DNA of 64,000 nt, taken from Bathynomus jamesi. Lineage: Eukaryota > Arthropoda > Malacostraca > Isopoda > Cirolanidae. How positions within the stretch are numbered: position 1 is the first letter of the stretch; each line of letters opens with the position of its first letter. The notes beneath the pieces are model-generated. The model ran no database searches. It saw only the letters and a list, made by a program, of their open reading frames with translations, and had not been told where the DNA came from. Below, piece after piece: positions 44,565-55,145 of the stretch. The position numbers and the translations under genes were made by a program. The stretch spans positions 450,501-514,500 of the forward strand of contig JAJOZX010000945.1 of assembly GCA_023014485.1 (NCBI GenBank), read 5' to 3'.

Positions 44565-46258
44565 TTATATTGATTCAACCCGTCGCTTCTTTGCTTGTCT
44601 CTTGTATTCAACTTCTGGAGCATCTCTTGTTATTGTCCAGCAGTAGTCTGCTAACAATGATCGACTCCATTTCTCCTGGTAGCGTTTCTCCATCGCTGAG
44701 ATATCCTGATGGAAACGTTCACCATGTTCATCACTGACTTTTCCGCAGTTGGCAGGAAAAAATTCCAGGTGCGAATGGAGGAAATGTATCTTTAAAGACA
44801 TATTGCAGCCCATTTTTTGTTAGGACAACAGCAGATTTTCCACCAGCTCCCTGTAATTGTCAGCTTTGGTATTTCCGAGAAAATTGGTTGCTACTAACCG
44901 GAAAGCATTCCACGCTGTCTTCTCCTCACCACTTAGGATACGGTCGAACTCCTCATCTCTAAGAAGCTCGCGGATGTGTGGACCAACAAATACACCCACC
45001 TTGATTTTTGCTTCACTGAGCTTTGGGAATTTACCACCGAGGTACTTAAAAGCTGCCCCCGTTTTACCCATAGCCTTAACAAAATTTTTCATGACGCCCA
45101 GTTTGATGTGTAAGGGTGGTAACAAAATCTTGCTCGATTCTACAAGTGGAGGATACTGAACATTTTTTGTTGCAGGTTCCAATGAGTGTCGGAGTGGCCA
45201 ATCCTTCTTGATGTAATAAGAAGTCCTAGCCCGACTATCCCATTCACACAGAAAACAGCAATACTTAGTGTAGCCCGGCTGCAGTCCAAGCACGATAGCA
45301 ACAACTTTCAAGTCACCACAAACCTGCCACTGATGTTTGTCATAGTTTATGCAGTTCAAAAGTTGCTTCATGTTGTCATATGTTTCCTTCATGTGGACTG
45401 CACGACCAGCTGGAATTGATGGCAGTACGTTGCCAACATGCAACAAAACAGCTTTTAGACTCAACTTCGATGAATCAATGAACAGTTTCCACTCATCAGG
45501 ATTGTGAATAATGTTGAGAGCTGCCATCAGACCATCGATGTCGTTACAAGCTACAAGGTCACCTTCCATGATGAAGAATGGGACAAAATCTTTTTGACGG
45601 TCACGAAACTTACACACTAACATTTTGAGCGAGAAAATTTCACTGCTGCAATCTGGAGCCCAACAGTTCTGCCTTATTCTTTGGCAGTTCTAAATCTCTG
45701 ATAAGGTCGTTTCATTCATTCTGAGTTATCATGTGCGGTTTAGAAGATGTCAAGTTATAAACAAATTCAGGGTCTTGTGAAGTTGAAGGTTCACAAGTTT
45801 CGCAGGTTCCTTCATTCTCCTCGTCTTCTGACTCCAGGGAGAATGAGTGTGGGGGATCAGGAACGGGTAGTCCTTTGCCGTGAGGTACCGGGCGTATAGC
45901 AGAGGGTATATTCGGATATTGTAAACTTCACTTTTTCTTCTTGCAAATACCTTTCTTGACTGAGGCACCATGCAGAAGTAACAATGCTGACATGATCTGG
46001 TGGTTCCCTCCACACCATTGGCACTGCAAAAGGCATAGCTTTCCTTTTCCGATTGAACCACCTGGCGAAGGTTTGTTGCACAAGTATTGCAGCATATTAG
46101 TGGGGCCCATCTCTTGTCCTGATCTCCAATCTTACAGTCAAAATAAAGGTGATAGGCTTTCCTAATCGCGGCGGTTAAGCACGCTTTTGTGATGCAAAAG
46201 TCAATTCTCCACAAACATAACAGAAGTTATCTACACTGTTCACGCAATTACGAGGCAT
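44565..46258 (-). pseudogene. Orphan transposon protein (copy 1), broken
   Basis: The start MPRNCVN at 46258 and the natural end at 44565 match copy 2 (58192-59867). The N-terminus has a CYVCGELT pair and, after a stop and frame change, DCKIGDQDKRWAPLICCNTC and CYFCMVPQ, giving several CxxC pairs that suggest a zinc-binding domain. A central piece (45623-44820) is open: FIDSSKLSLKAVLLHVGNVL, CGDLKVVAIVLGLQPGYTKY, CCFLCEWDSR and LLPPLHIKLGVMKNFVKAMG. The end (44813-44565) has EEHGERFHQDIS-type residues, DEHGERFHQDISAMEKRYQE. Homologues are widespread uncharacterised arthropod proteins. The terminal repeats suggest it is the transposase. The catalytic residues are not known to me. Confidence 0.65.
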
Positions 46259-46361
46259 CGTTGTTCAAATTAGGCTGAAAAAAATTCAGTTTCAAAGCGA
46301 ACACTAAAAAGAGTTTGACAAGGGTGCACGGTATGACTTCCGCGAATGAACTGATGCTGTG

Positions 46362-46735
46362 GCGTAATATGTAGACGCCTATGACACATCGACGCCTTGA
46401 CTCTACTGCGCATGCGCGTAGTTATATTTTTTTATTTTAATAATTAATGTAATTACATTGCATTTTAATAATTTTAAATTAGGTAAGGTTAAGTTAGGTA
46501 GTATTCCATTTATATTAATATCAAAAACATTATGGGAAGCAATATGTTAAAATGATCCAATCTATTTTTAATAAATAATTTACAAATACATAATGTAATA
46601 GATAAATTTAAAATTACATTTTATTGTATATATATGTATATATTTACATTAATTTATTAAAATAAAAAAATATAACTACGCGCATGCGCAGTAGAGTCAA
46701 TGCGTCGATGTGTCACAGGCGTCTACATATTACGC
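46362..46735. mobile_element. MITE with about 80-bp TIRs nested in the CACTGG element
   Basis: The sequence from GCGTAATATGTAGACGCC at 46362 is repeated inverted up to 46735, with arms of about 80 bp that include CTGCGCATGCGCGTAGTTAT. The 374-bp unit is AT-rich in the middle. The target duplication is not clean (GATGCTG against GATGCAG nearby). Confidence 0.8.
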
Positions 46736-46976
46736 GACAGATGCAGTTCAGTTAGTAGGGTGCAGGTTTGCCTGATATCTTTATGAATAGAGCCAATTGG
46801 CAATTTTAGGCATCATTTTCATATTCAGTGACCCAAAATTTGTAAAGATTGACTACTTTTATTTCAAAAACATTTTGGCTGTAGACCAGTGTTATTTATT
46901 TACTTAATTTGTTCACAGAAAAGTGTGTAAATACAATTTTAATTTTTTATGCTAATTCACTCTATTTTATTCACAG

Positions 46977-47142
46977 CGGTAACAAGTATTTTTCTGCACA
47001 AGCAATAGATGGAGTTGGCTCGAGTCTTTTTCATACAAGTAAAGAATCCAACCCATGGTTGTTCGTGGATTTAGAAGTTCCTCACTTTATCTGGGAAATC
47101 AAAGTTACTCTTCGGGAAGTGTCCAGATCCAGCGGGATAAAG
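46977..47142 (+). CDS. Host gene exon: core of an F5/8 type C domain
   Basis: The acceptor TTTATTCACAG ends at 46976 and the donor GTAAGAG begins at 47143. The 166-bp exon is open in the frame GNKYFSAQAIDGV, then SKESNPWLFVDLEVPHFIWE and IKVTLREV. The spacing of SAxxAIDG and NPWLFVDL is that of discoidin/tachylectin-4-like domains. It enters after one base and leaves at a codon boundary; its entry phase fits the exon at 43859. The rest of the domain (normally another 60-70 residues) is not seen in the next kilobases, which are transposon debris. Confidence 0.75.
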
Positions 47143-47267
47143 GTAAGAGTGTCACTTTGAAGAATAAATGAGAATATTATGGTTTCTCTGCTGGAAAGTA
47201 TAATCCAGAAATAAAATGTTCCTTTCCTAAAAAACACCATGAGAATGGCATATTCAAATATTTTAAA

Positions 47268-47268
47268 C

Positions 47269-47361
<93 letters not shown>
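47268..47361. repeat. (CA)n(TA)n microsatellite
   Basis: A CA run at 47272-47309 followed by a TA run, ending at the LINE fragment. Confidence 0.95.
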
Positions 47362-47362
<1 letters not shown>

Positions 47363-47770
47363 CAGAATCTACAAGTGGATGGAAGACAACAATATGAAGT
47401 TTAACACTGAGAAATTTCAGCTGTTAAGGTACGGAAAAAGAAAAGACCTAAAATCCATGGAATATTATACCACAAATGTACAGGAAATTCAGAGATTCTA
47501 GAGCAAAAGATTTAGGGGTTGTAATGACTGATGATGCGAAATTTGAAACACAAAATAAGATAGCAGTAAACAGAACAAATAGAATAATTGGGCAGATACT
47601 GAGAACGTTTAAACGAAGGGACAGGAATATAATGATTCCTCTACTGAAAACACTGATCATACCCAAATTGGAATACTGCTTGGTTCTAACATCCACATAT
47701 AAAAACGAAGACATTAGAGAGCTAGAAGGGGTTCACAGAAGCTTCACAGCCAAGATCAATGGGTGCAGTG
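47362..47770 (+). mobile_element. LINE RT thumb fragment (CR1/Jockey-like)
   Basis: It reads KFNTEKFQLLRYGKRKDLKS and then, after a stop, SRAKDLGVVMTDDAKFETQN, QILRTFKRRDRNIMIPLLKT and PKLEYCLVLTSTY. This is the region after the FADD motif in ORF2 and the same family as the 33-35-kb fragments. It is plus-oriented and about 400 bp long. Confidence 0.8.
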
Positions 47771-47834
47771 GTATGGTGTCAAAATCCATGAGTGCAATGT
47801 TGCAATTGCAAAATATTGCGTAACGCTCCAAGAT

Positions 47835-47935
47835 TGCCACCCCCATTCCCCCTTTGGCGCAAGAGTGCCACCCCCACCCCCCTTTGTTACCAACCCCCCA
47901 CTCCCTTTGTTGCTAAGCCCCGTCCCCTTTTCCCA
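47835..47935. repeat. C-rich low-complexity tract
   Basis: Irregular CCCCCATTCCCCCTTTGGCGC-type repeats, pyrimidine-rich on the plus strand. No function is evident. Confidence 0.7.
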
Positions 47936-48112
47936 ATTTTTGCAGAAAATAAAATGTATTGTCAGAAAAAGGAACTTCAAGACAATAGAAAGGAGAATTT
48001 TTTCGTCAAAATATTCTTCCTGATTAACAGTCACTACTGCATGGGCAATCTGCCACAGGGTTTAAATAGTATTTCACTTCGGATTTTGTTCCCTCCACTC
48101 TGCAAAGGTTCC

Positions 48113-48116
<4 letters not shown>

Positions 48117-48157
<41 letters not shown>
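48117..48157. repeat. (TA)n microsatellite
   Basis: A TA run before the Polinton-derived segment that begins near 48.3 kb. Confidence 0.95.
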
Positions 48158-48160
<3 letters not shown>

Positions 48161-48389
48161 TGACTCCTTCTGCTTTACCCCTCTATCAAGTCCACTTTGC
48201 TACAATTCATTGCGGTTAAGGTAAACTGAGAGGCGGCCATTTCGTTAGTTTCAACACCTGCTGCTGTTCTTGCTGTTTCGGGTATCTTTTAAGTAATGCA
48301 CTGTGGTTTTAAGTCGCATAATAGTTATGTTACATTTGTGATGTCACACTCTAGCGATGTACAAACACTCACACTGTCCTCTCTCGTCT

Positions 48390-48948
48390 CACGAGCAAAC
48401 TACAAAAGACCATTCTCACCTTGTTCAGCCCTACACTCGGTAAACCCATCGAACAGAGCGACGTATGCGTATTCGAGTACGGTATCAAAATAATGCATAA
48501 CCCTAACACGCGCGTCTAATATAGGTTTCAGCCTGAGTAATTCGACAATTACAAACATTCTGGCGAGGATGAAACGGTTACGGGTAGGAACAAGAACGTC
48601 ATTATCAGCTGTGTTCTTCCACATCTCTCGTATATCAATGCATGGTTGTTCATTATTTATACTCAATATGCAAACAATGGCATATGAGGAGGCGCACTAA
48701 TCACAGCTCTTATTGTATCTACGTCAAGTGATATTTTATAACGGTCCTCAGCCCACCTCTCAAACACCACGAAGATTTTATGCATCTCCTCGCACTTAAA
48801 TAAATAGCGTTACGTCTGCTTGCATGCCTGCAGGTCGTTTCAAGCACACAGTTAATGGCACCGGTTTCTTGCCTGAATACGCGCAATGACTTCGTCACGG
48901 AGAGACGTCGTACGAGGCGTTGAGAATGCTTCTCAAAGGGAGCTCCAT
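48390..48948 (-). pseudogene. Polinton-associated gene A, copy 3
   Basis: The start at 48948 reads MELPLRSILNASYDV, with Tyr where the copies at 27-29 kb have a stop. Frame changes follow. VTKSLRVFRQETGAIN, INNEQPCIDIREMWKNT, ADNDVLVPTRNRFILARMF, RVMHYFDTVLEYAY and ALFDGFTECRAEQGENGL are recognisable. The segment after MWKN is missing in the other copies, so this copy retains more of that part. The C-terminus is lost. The function is unknown. Confidence 0.55.
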
Positions 48949-48985
48949 CGTATTCATCGAGATGACTATTGCACTTCCACTTGTT

Positions 48986-49346
48986 CATTTTGACAAAGAT
49001 TAAGCTTTTCACCCCACATTAGACCTACAGTTTAACGTGGAAACCGAATCAGAAATACATCTCGTCAGGGATTCTTTGCTCACTCTCTCACATCAACTCG
49101 CCGAATTACTCATTTTGACAAAGATTAAGCTTTTCACCCGCATTAGACCTACAGTTTAACATGGAATCCGGATCAGAAATACACCTCGTCAGGGAATGAT
49201 TGCTCACTCTTTCACGTCAGCCCACCGAATTGCTCATTTTGACAAAGATTAAGCTTTTCATCCGCATTAGACCTACACTTTAACGTGGAAACCGAATCAG
49301 AAATACATCTCGTCAGGGAATGATTGCTAGCTCTTTCACATCATAA
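48986..49346. repeat. Tandem repeat of about 118 bp, three copies
   Basis: Each copy contains CATTTTGACAAAGATTAAGC, CATTAGACCTACA and CATCTCGTCAGGGA(A)TGATTGC blocks, starting at about 48988, 49109 and 49226. It lies just upstream (minus strand) of gene A. A regulatory or structural role is only a guess. Confidence 0.75.
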
Positions 49347-50160
49347 TTTCATCGAGATAATTCAAGCTCATATACAGGACCTACATTTTCTATAAGATCT
49401 GTGGCGCGTGGAACATGCGGCCTTCAGAAGATGTGAACATCTGCTCTGTGGACCAGTTCAAGAAAATGGATAGGTCGAACCTTACGATGTAGGAATTTTT
49501 TCCATGGAACCGTAACCACTGATACATCCTCGGTACGGATTGCAATGCTTATTGAAGCACTTCTTGTCCTAGTATCTCCCTCATGTACACCTTCCACATT
49601 GTGTCCGATAGCACAGAAACTCTCCAAAATTGTTGTGAAAGATGCAAAAGTGTAATGAAAAAAAAGAACGCTTCAGAGTTCATTCACACCATGCGTACAC
49701 TTATCTCGTGTAGGCAGTGTACACCTTCCACATTGTGTCCTTCACACTATTTTTTTTTACGCGAGAGAATACACATCTGAAACCCACAGCTTGTACCGCT
49801 TAACTGAGTACGCAGGGGTAGAGATATCCCCAGGTAGTAGCAGGATTCACTTTTTTTTTAGGCGTAAATGGCTTGTTCAGGTTGAGTTGTCAGATACCAC
49901 TTTTTATTTTAACTGTTCAGGTATACATTATTATGGAGAGTTATCAGATACCCCTTTTTATTTTAATTGTTTAGGTATACATTATTCGGTTGGCCAGATT
50001 GTACCATTTATTTAAATAATTCTTAAAAGTTGGCTTAGAATGCAGCTATTAGGTTTAGAAGGCGTAACCAACCATTTGGTAAAATTGTTTACAACCAAAA
50101 GAATTAAATAAAACACAATACATCATTCTGTTTATTATAAATATATAGAAAATAAATATA
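49347..50160. other. Polinton-derived non-coding stretch
   Basis: No recognisable gene. It holds the gene-C-type upstream block at 49749-49818, and near 50020-50160 the inverted match to the Polinton right end at about 30100-30185. Two short copies of CAGATACC(A/C)CTTTTTATTTTAA occur near 49892 and 49946. Confidence 0.5.
49749..49818 (-). promoter_or_regulatory. Upstream block, fourth and most diverged copy
   Basis: Read on the minus strand it shows CCCTGCGTACTCAGTTAAG, then CAGATGTGTATTCTCTCGCGTAAA, matching the block before gene C elsewhere. No gene C follows it here. Confidence 0.4.
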
Positions 50161-51544
50161 CTGGGTGATCCAGATAAATGGGACCCATAAAAAAAAGCCA
50201 AATATTCTTAATATTTAATTCCTTTCATAAAAACTATATATCATTCGAAAGAGTAGAGTTACAAGTTTATTATGAAATATTTATTTTTTTAAAATGACTC
50301 CTTTCAAATGTGCTCCATTAGTTGCCAAGCATTCCAGTGTTCTCGCTTGTAAGTTCTGCATCACTTTTGCAAGAGTGTGCGGTGGTATGGCCTGTATTTC
50401 ATTTGTGATGGCGGCCTTCAATTCTTGCAAGGTCGTTGGGTTATTTCTGTAGACCAAACTCTTTAAATATCCCCAGAGATAATAATCTAAGGGAGAAAAA
50501 TCCGGAGACCTTGCGGGCCATTCAACGTCTCCAAATCTTGAGATTAACTCGCCTGAAACGTTTGACGCAAAACTGCCATGCAGTTCTCGTGGTATGGCAG
50601 GTAGCTCCGTCTTGTTGGAACCAGTGGTTTTCTAGACAAAGATCTCTTAATTTAGGAATAAGGAAATCGGTCAACATTTTTTCGTAGCGATCACCATTTA
50701 CAGTGACCGTGTTTCCGTGGAATCCTCGAAAAAGTACGGCCCTATGATCTGAGATGCAGTAAGACCACACAAACAGTTACAAGCTGACTATGCAACGGGA
50801 CTTCGGTAATATTCAATGGATTTTCTGTTGCCCAGAAACGACAATTTTGTTTGTTTACAGTTCCATTCAAGTGAAATGGGCTTCGTCTGACATAATCAAA
50901 GTTGCTAGAAAATTGGTGGTGTCATTTACCTTCTGTTGGATCCATTGACAGAATTGTCGTCTTCGTGCGAAATCTCCATCGTTTAGTTGTTGCACTGTTT
51001 GAATTTTATATGGAAAGAGCATTAAATTTTGCTTGAATATACGGTGTGTGTTCCATATCCAACTTCTAACAGCTGAGAAGCACGTCTGATGCTTATGTTA
51101 GGATTATCCTGTACATTTCATGAGTTCTGTTAATGATCTCGTCTATCCTTGCTGTGCGCACTCTTCCAGTTGGTTTTCTTTTTCCAATGCTGCCAGTTAG
51201 GGAAAAATTTTTGACACACCGACGGATTACTTTCTTAGAAGGTGATTTTGACATCTGAAAATTTGGATCTTTGAGCTGAAACTACACTTCTTCCATGCTC
51301 ATAATATTGCTCAGTTATGAAACGCAGCTGTTCCACAGTCCATGCAGTCATCTTGAAGGGTTAGTTTTAACCAACACATTTATTTTATTTTGTATCTTAT
51401 CTTGTCTTGTATTGTCAAAACCTATACAATCCTGTACAAACTTGTAACTATCCTCTTTCGAATGATGCGTATGATTTTATAAAAGGACTTATACTTTAAG
51501 AGTTACATGGGTTTCTTTTGTGTCCCATTTCTCTGGATCACCCT
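50161..51544 (-). mobile_element. mariner-like element (copy 3) with GGGTGATCC termini
   Basis: The ends are CTGGGTGATCCAGATAAATG on the left and, inverted, AGGGTGATCCAGAGAAATG on the right. TA duplications lie at 50159-50160 and 51545-51546. An uninterrupted paralogous site exists at 51700-51730 (AAATAAATATACATTG), where the same flanks are joined. The length is 1384 bp. Confidence 0.9.
50285..51351 (-). pseudogene. mariner-like transposase (WFQQDGATCHT type), broken
   Basis: It starts MTAWTVEQLRFITEQYYEH at 51351, the N-terminal helix typical of this subgroup, then decays through stops and frame changes. A readable core (50770-50522) has VTVNGDRYEKMLTDFLIPKL and NHWFQQDGATCHTTRTAW (second Asp). 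The next piece carries SPLDYYLWGYLKS (third Asp) and an open C-terminus to about 50285. The first catalytic Asp region is not cleanly readable. Confidence 0.8.
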
Positions 51545-51897
51545 TACATTGAATGATCAATGAAAAATAATAATAGTTTAAGAAATATGTAAGAGGAAAT
51601 ACATATAATCAAAATATATCCGTCAATATAACAGTACATGAGAAATATATATATATATATATCTTATATATATATAATATATATATACAATTATGGAGAT
51701 ATATAGAAAATAAATATACATTGGAATGATCAAAACAGAAAATAAAAAATAGGAAATAATATAACCATCAATATAGCAGAAATATATACACACAACTAAT
51801 AAATAAATACATACACTTTATCTTCTACCGCGCAAAATAGAAATCGTATAGCCATCAATATAGCAGAAATACACACACACACACACACACACACATG

Positions 51898-52269
51898 TTA
51901 AATATATAAATAAATTTCACTTTTTTTTTTCAAAATACTAAACTCGCACTTATTCGAGTCTACAATTACATCATTATTGCTCTGTATTATGCAGTGTACG
52001 CGGTTTAATAATATTTCACAGCTTAAAGTATAGGGAAACCTGTACTCGATACGAAGGGCCTTCATATCGTTCAGTACTATTTTTGTTCCCACTTTACATC
52101 CGGTTGGTAAGTTATCTTTAAATACGGCTAGAATACAATCAAAAGCAGGCACAAAGAGTTCATCGTTAGCCACATTATTAAACACAAGTTTATAAACACC
52201 CCTTTTCAATCGAGGGTTTATTTCTACCGACCCGAGCTTTTCAATCGTGAACTCATCTTCAGTCAACAT
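51898..52269 (-). CDS. Polinton-associated gene B, left-arm copy (intact frame)
   Basis: This 123-codon frame starts MLTEDEFTIEKLGSVEINP. It contains KRGVYKLVFNNVANDELFVP, FDCILAVFKDNLPTGCKVG, TKIVLNDMKALRIEYRF and VIVDSNKCEFS. Compared with the right arm it runs about ten residues further because of a change near its end. No known domain is recognised. It follows gene C at a distance of about 90 bp, in the same direction. Confidence 0.6.
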   Translation of the reverse strand: MLTEDEFTIEKLGSVEINPRLKRGVYKLVFNNVANDELFVPAFDCILAVFKDNLPTGCKVGTKIVLNDMKALRIEYRFPYTLSCEILLNRVHCIIQSNNDVIVDSNKCEFSILKKKSEIYLYI

Positions 52270-52357
52270 AGCGGTAATTTAAATAATCTTCTAAGTCGTT
52301 ACGACAACTGCCCGTTATAGGCAGTTTTATTTTTTTACCACTCACCATTTCCACAAA

Positions 52358-52911
52358 CTAAACATCTTCACACTCCGGCGCACTATTTGAGAGGAACATA
52401 TGCCCATATTTTTCCTTTTTATTTAACAGACGATACTCGTCTCTAAAGTCTGCTAAAAACTCACGCAGGGCACTAGCAACAACTCACTATGAGCCTCATC
52501 ATGATATACATTAATATAGTGGTAAAAATACTTAAAATTCTCCATGATGACGAGATTCACATTTTTAACCGAAGTGTACGAGTACTCGTCATGGTGTAGC
52601 ATGATATAATACCGTTTATCACACCACTCATCCACAGGGCTCACTATCCATATCTGCTGCTTCTCTGCACGCGTTGTTTCTTTTACTTCACGGTATATGT
52701 GAGACTTTATAAAGCTTAGGTCTACAGCATACTTCAATACATCGTCTGTGCAACGAAAGCCTACAACGCTCTCACCAGAATAACCATAGAGTATTTGTAC
52801 ATCTTGAACCTTCGCGCGATCCAATGTGGTTTTAAAAGAGGCAAAGGAGGGAGGAATAGGAAGTTTTTCGGTACCCACCACATCTTGACACTTTGCTGAA
52901 TACCATTTCAT
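52358..52911 (-). pseudogene. Polinton-associated gene C, left-arm copy (frameshift near end)
   Basis: It begins MKWYSAKCQDVVGTEK and stays open for about 145 codons (YGYSGESVVGFRCTDDVL, FIKSHIYREVKETTRAE, YYIMLHHDEYSYTS). It then shifts frame after YHDEAHSE. The remainder, to the shared end at 52358, is present out of frame. It is otherwise very close to 60981-61538. Confidence 0.6.
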
Positions 52912-52940
52912 AAACGTTGAACAAGCAATATTAAAGGTAG

Positions 52941-53011
52941 CTATTTTCTTCTACGCGGGCGAATACACGTCTGAGCTCAAGTGTTTACTGACCACGCAGG
53001 GAATCCCAAGT
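52941..53011 (-). promoter_or_regulatory. Conserved upstream block of gene C, left arm
   Basis: Read on the minus strand it shows CCCTGCGTGGTCAGTAAAC, GAGCTCAGACGTGTATTCG and CCCGCGTAGAAGAAAATAG, ending 30 bp before the gene C start. Confidence 0.5.
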
Positions 53012-53277
53012 AACGCTAATTAAAACATGATTTATTTAATAAACGAAATATTCAAGTCATATATATTTACAAACACGTCTAATAAATAAGTTAACAATAG
53101 ACACATCAAAGATTATATTCAAGGTGTATATGTATATATTTACAAATATGTGTGATAAATAAGTTAACAATTGAAATTACGTTAACACAAGAGATAACAG
53201 AAAACACAAGAAAAACAAATGCATAGATTAAGAAATTGTATTTAAGTTTCCGTATTATATAAAGTAATTATATATAT

Positions 53278-53326
53278 CGTCCGTAATGTCGATGATGGGG
53301 TGCTGTACCTCATCGTCATTCATATA
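53278..53326 (-). pseudogene. Remnant of the PolB start, left arm
   Basis: The minus strand reads ATG then NDDEVQHPIIDITD, the same opening as the PolB gene near 22150 (NDDDVQHPIIDITD). It passes at once into TATATATAATTAC non-coding sequence. About 16 codons survive. Confidence 0.7.
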
Positions 53327-53334
53327 AATATATA

Positions 53335-53960
53335 TATATTATCACAACCTTCCTACATCACTACCTCTCTACCCCATTACCTCACTAACTCATTAGCCAT
53401 AACTATCCAAGAGTAACCTACATCACTACCTCTCCACTACAGTACCTCATACCTCTCCACCACAGTACCTCACAACCCATAACTAACCTAAACTAACCGC
53501 AATTTAATGCAGTTCACCTAATAACCTAACCTAATCACTGCCAGGTCTAACTCTCACTACCACATTGCCTCTCTAACTCACTACTTCTCATCCACTACCT
53601 CACAACCTTCCTACATCACTACTCCCTCTCTACCCCATTACATCACCATTACACTAATTCAATACCCTCCTGCCTCTCTACTCACTACATCACTACCACA
53701 CTACCCATAGCTAGCCGAGAGTGGCCTAACCTAAATTTACCATTAGTAAGGTACAGATTCAAGTTTTAATTATTTCTTTTAACTTTGATCAAACTGTTTC
53801 ACGTTAAAAATGTTCCTCTGCGAAGGCAATAAAACGTATAAGGTGGAGCGAAAAACTTGACCTCACAACCCATCTAATTCAATACCTCTCTACTCACTAC
53901 ATCACTACCTCCCTACCCCATTACCTCACTAACTCACCGCTTCTAATGACAGAGTTAACT
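53335..53960. repeat. Degenerate CTACCTCACTAC-type short repeats, left arm
   Basis: Irregular repeats of CATCACTACCTCTC and TACCTCACTAACTC run through this stretch, interrupted at 53700-53850 by unique sequence. The inverted counterpart is at 57400-57480 and 60170-60540. No coding capacity. Confidence 0.75.
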
Positions 53961-54300
53961 CAATGCAACTTTATTTTATTTTTTACTAATCTGGGTTATT
54001 TCTTATCTTCCTTCGTAAAATTGAAATGAATCTCAAAGATTTTTGCCTGAAAAGCTGTCACCAAAGGCATATTCAAATAAAAATACTGTAACTAAACTAC
54101 TTGTCACTAAAAAGAAAAAGAAAAAAAAAGGCAACATCATGCGATCCTATATGGATGTAATGCATATCTTACGTAATGCTTTCTTTCTAAATTCTTATAA
54201 TATACGTATATATAGATGTGTGTGTGTGTGGGGGGGGGTTAATTAGCATACCTTTGATGATTAACAAACAGGTGCGAACTCTCTCTCTCTCTCTCTCCTC

Positions 54301-54465
54301 TCTGTCTCTCCACCCCCTTCATTTCAAAGCTTACAGAACGGTTCTCACATATTCATATGTACGAGAAAAATATATTTTTAATTAATAACGTTGTTAATTA
54401 CAACGAATAAAATTAGCTTCCACTCCTGACTGTACAGAAAAAACTATGAAGTGTCATAATAATAA

Positions 54466-54496
<31 letters not shown>

Positions 54497-54810
54497 TTGT
54501 TCTTATGAAACAACCTTTTGTGATCTAGCAATGATAAATTGACCATTACTTAAGCTAAAGGACAGTCGTCCGCGATTCTGGTATTTACTCTCCTAATAAG
54601 GAAATGAAATACAATACAAAGGAATGTTGGTTTGAAGATGAAATATCACTGACCGTATTTTCACGTTGTTTTCAGTTCTACCTACTTAATCTCTCTTCTT
54701 GTTTATCGGGGATAACAATGAATGACCGGCCTACGAGTGAACCTTAAATGTTAGTCCTCTCCATAAGAGGAAGCTTGCGAAGGACAGATAGGAGAGGAAA
54801 GAGAGAGAGT

Positions 54811-54867
<57 letters not shown>

Positions 54868-55145
54868 ATGAATAGAGAAATAAAAACCATAAGTGAACAA
54901 AAACAAAGATCAAATAAAGCCAACGAAAATAACAACTGGAAATTTTATTTAAATATCCATTAAAGAGGGATATTTAAATAAACGAAACTTTCGTGGATTT
55001 AAATTAAATTATTAAAATATAAATTACTTTTTCTTTTAAAATGGACAGAGGAACAGTTATGTCATAGTATGAAAACCATTAGATTTCAAGAGAGAAAAAC
55101 AGCAGTCTGGAAATTTTATATTATATATATATATAATTATATATA
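54301..55145. other. Spacer of the fold-back with (ATA)n and (GA)n
   Basis: No gene is seen. An ATA repeat lies at 54455-54497 and a GA repeat at 54797-54866. The rest is AT-rich. Confidence 0.7.

Larger units (their letters stand above)
44372..46891 (-). mobile_element. CACTGG-ended DNA transposon (copy 1) in a host intron
   Basis: The left end is CACTGGTTTACAAATTTTG at 44372. The right end, read inverted, is CACTGGTCTACAGCC. A TTA trinucleotide flanks both sides (44369-44371 and 46892-46894). The termini CACTG and a 3-bp duplication are what CACTA/EnSpm elements have, so I class it there tentatively. It encloses an orphan-family gene and a nested MITE. The element fills most of the intron between two F5/8-domain exons, in antisense orientation. 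Confidence 0.7.
51660..54300. repeat. Left arm of a large fold-back (Polinton derivative)
   Basis: This arm is the inverted counterpart of 56061-62310 after removing the later insertions there. It carries gene B, gene C, the upstream block, a PolB start remnant, CT-rich short repeats, an AT-rich region and a (CT)n edge, in mirrored order. The match is high by eye, with scattered substitutions and small indels. Confidence 0.85.

Noticed and set aside
49424..49627. 67-codon minus-strand frame as a Polinton gene
   Set aside because: No motif, no second copy and no upstream block in register. It may be chance.
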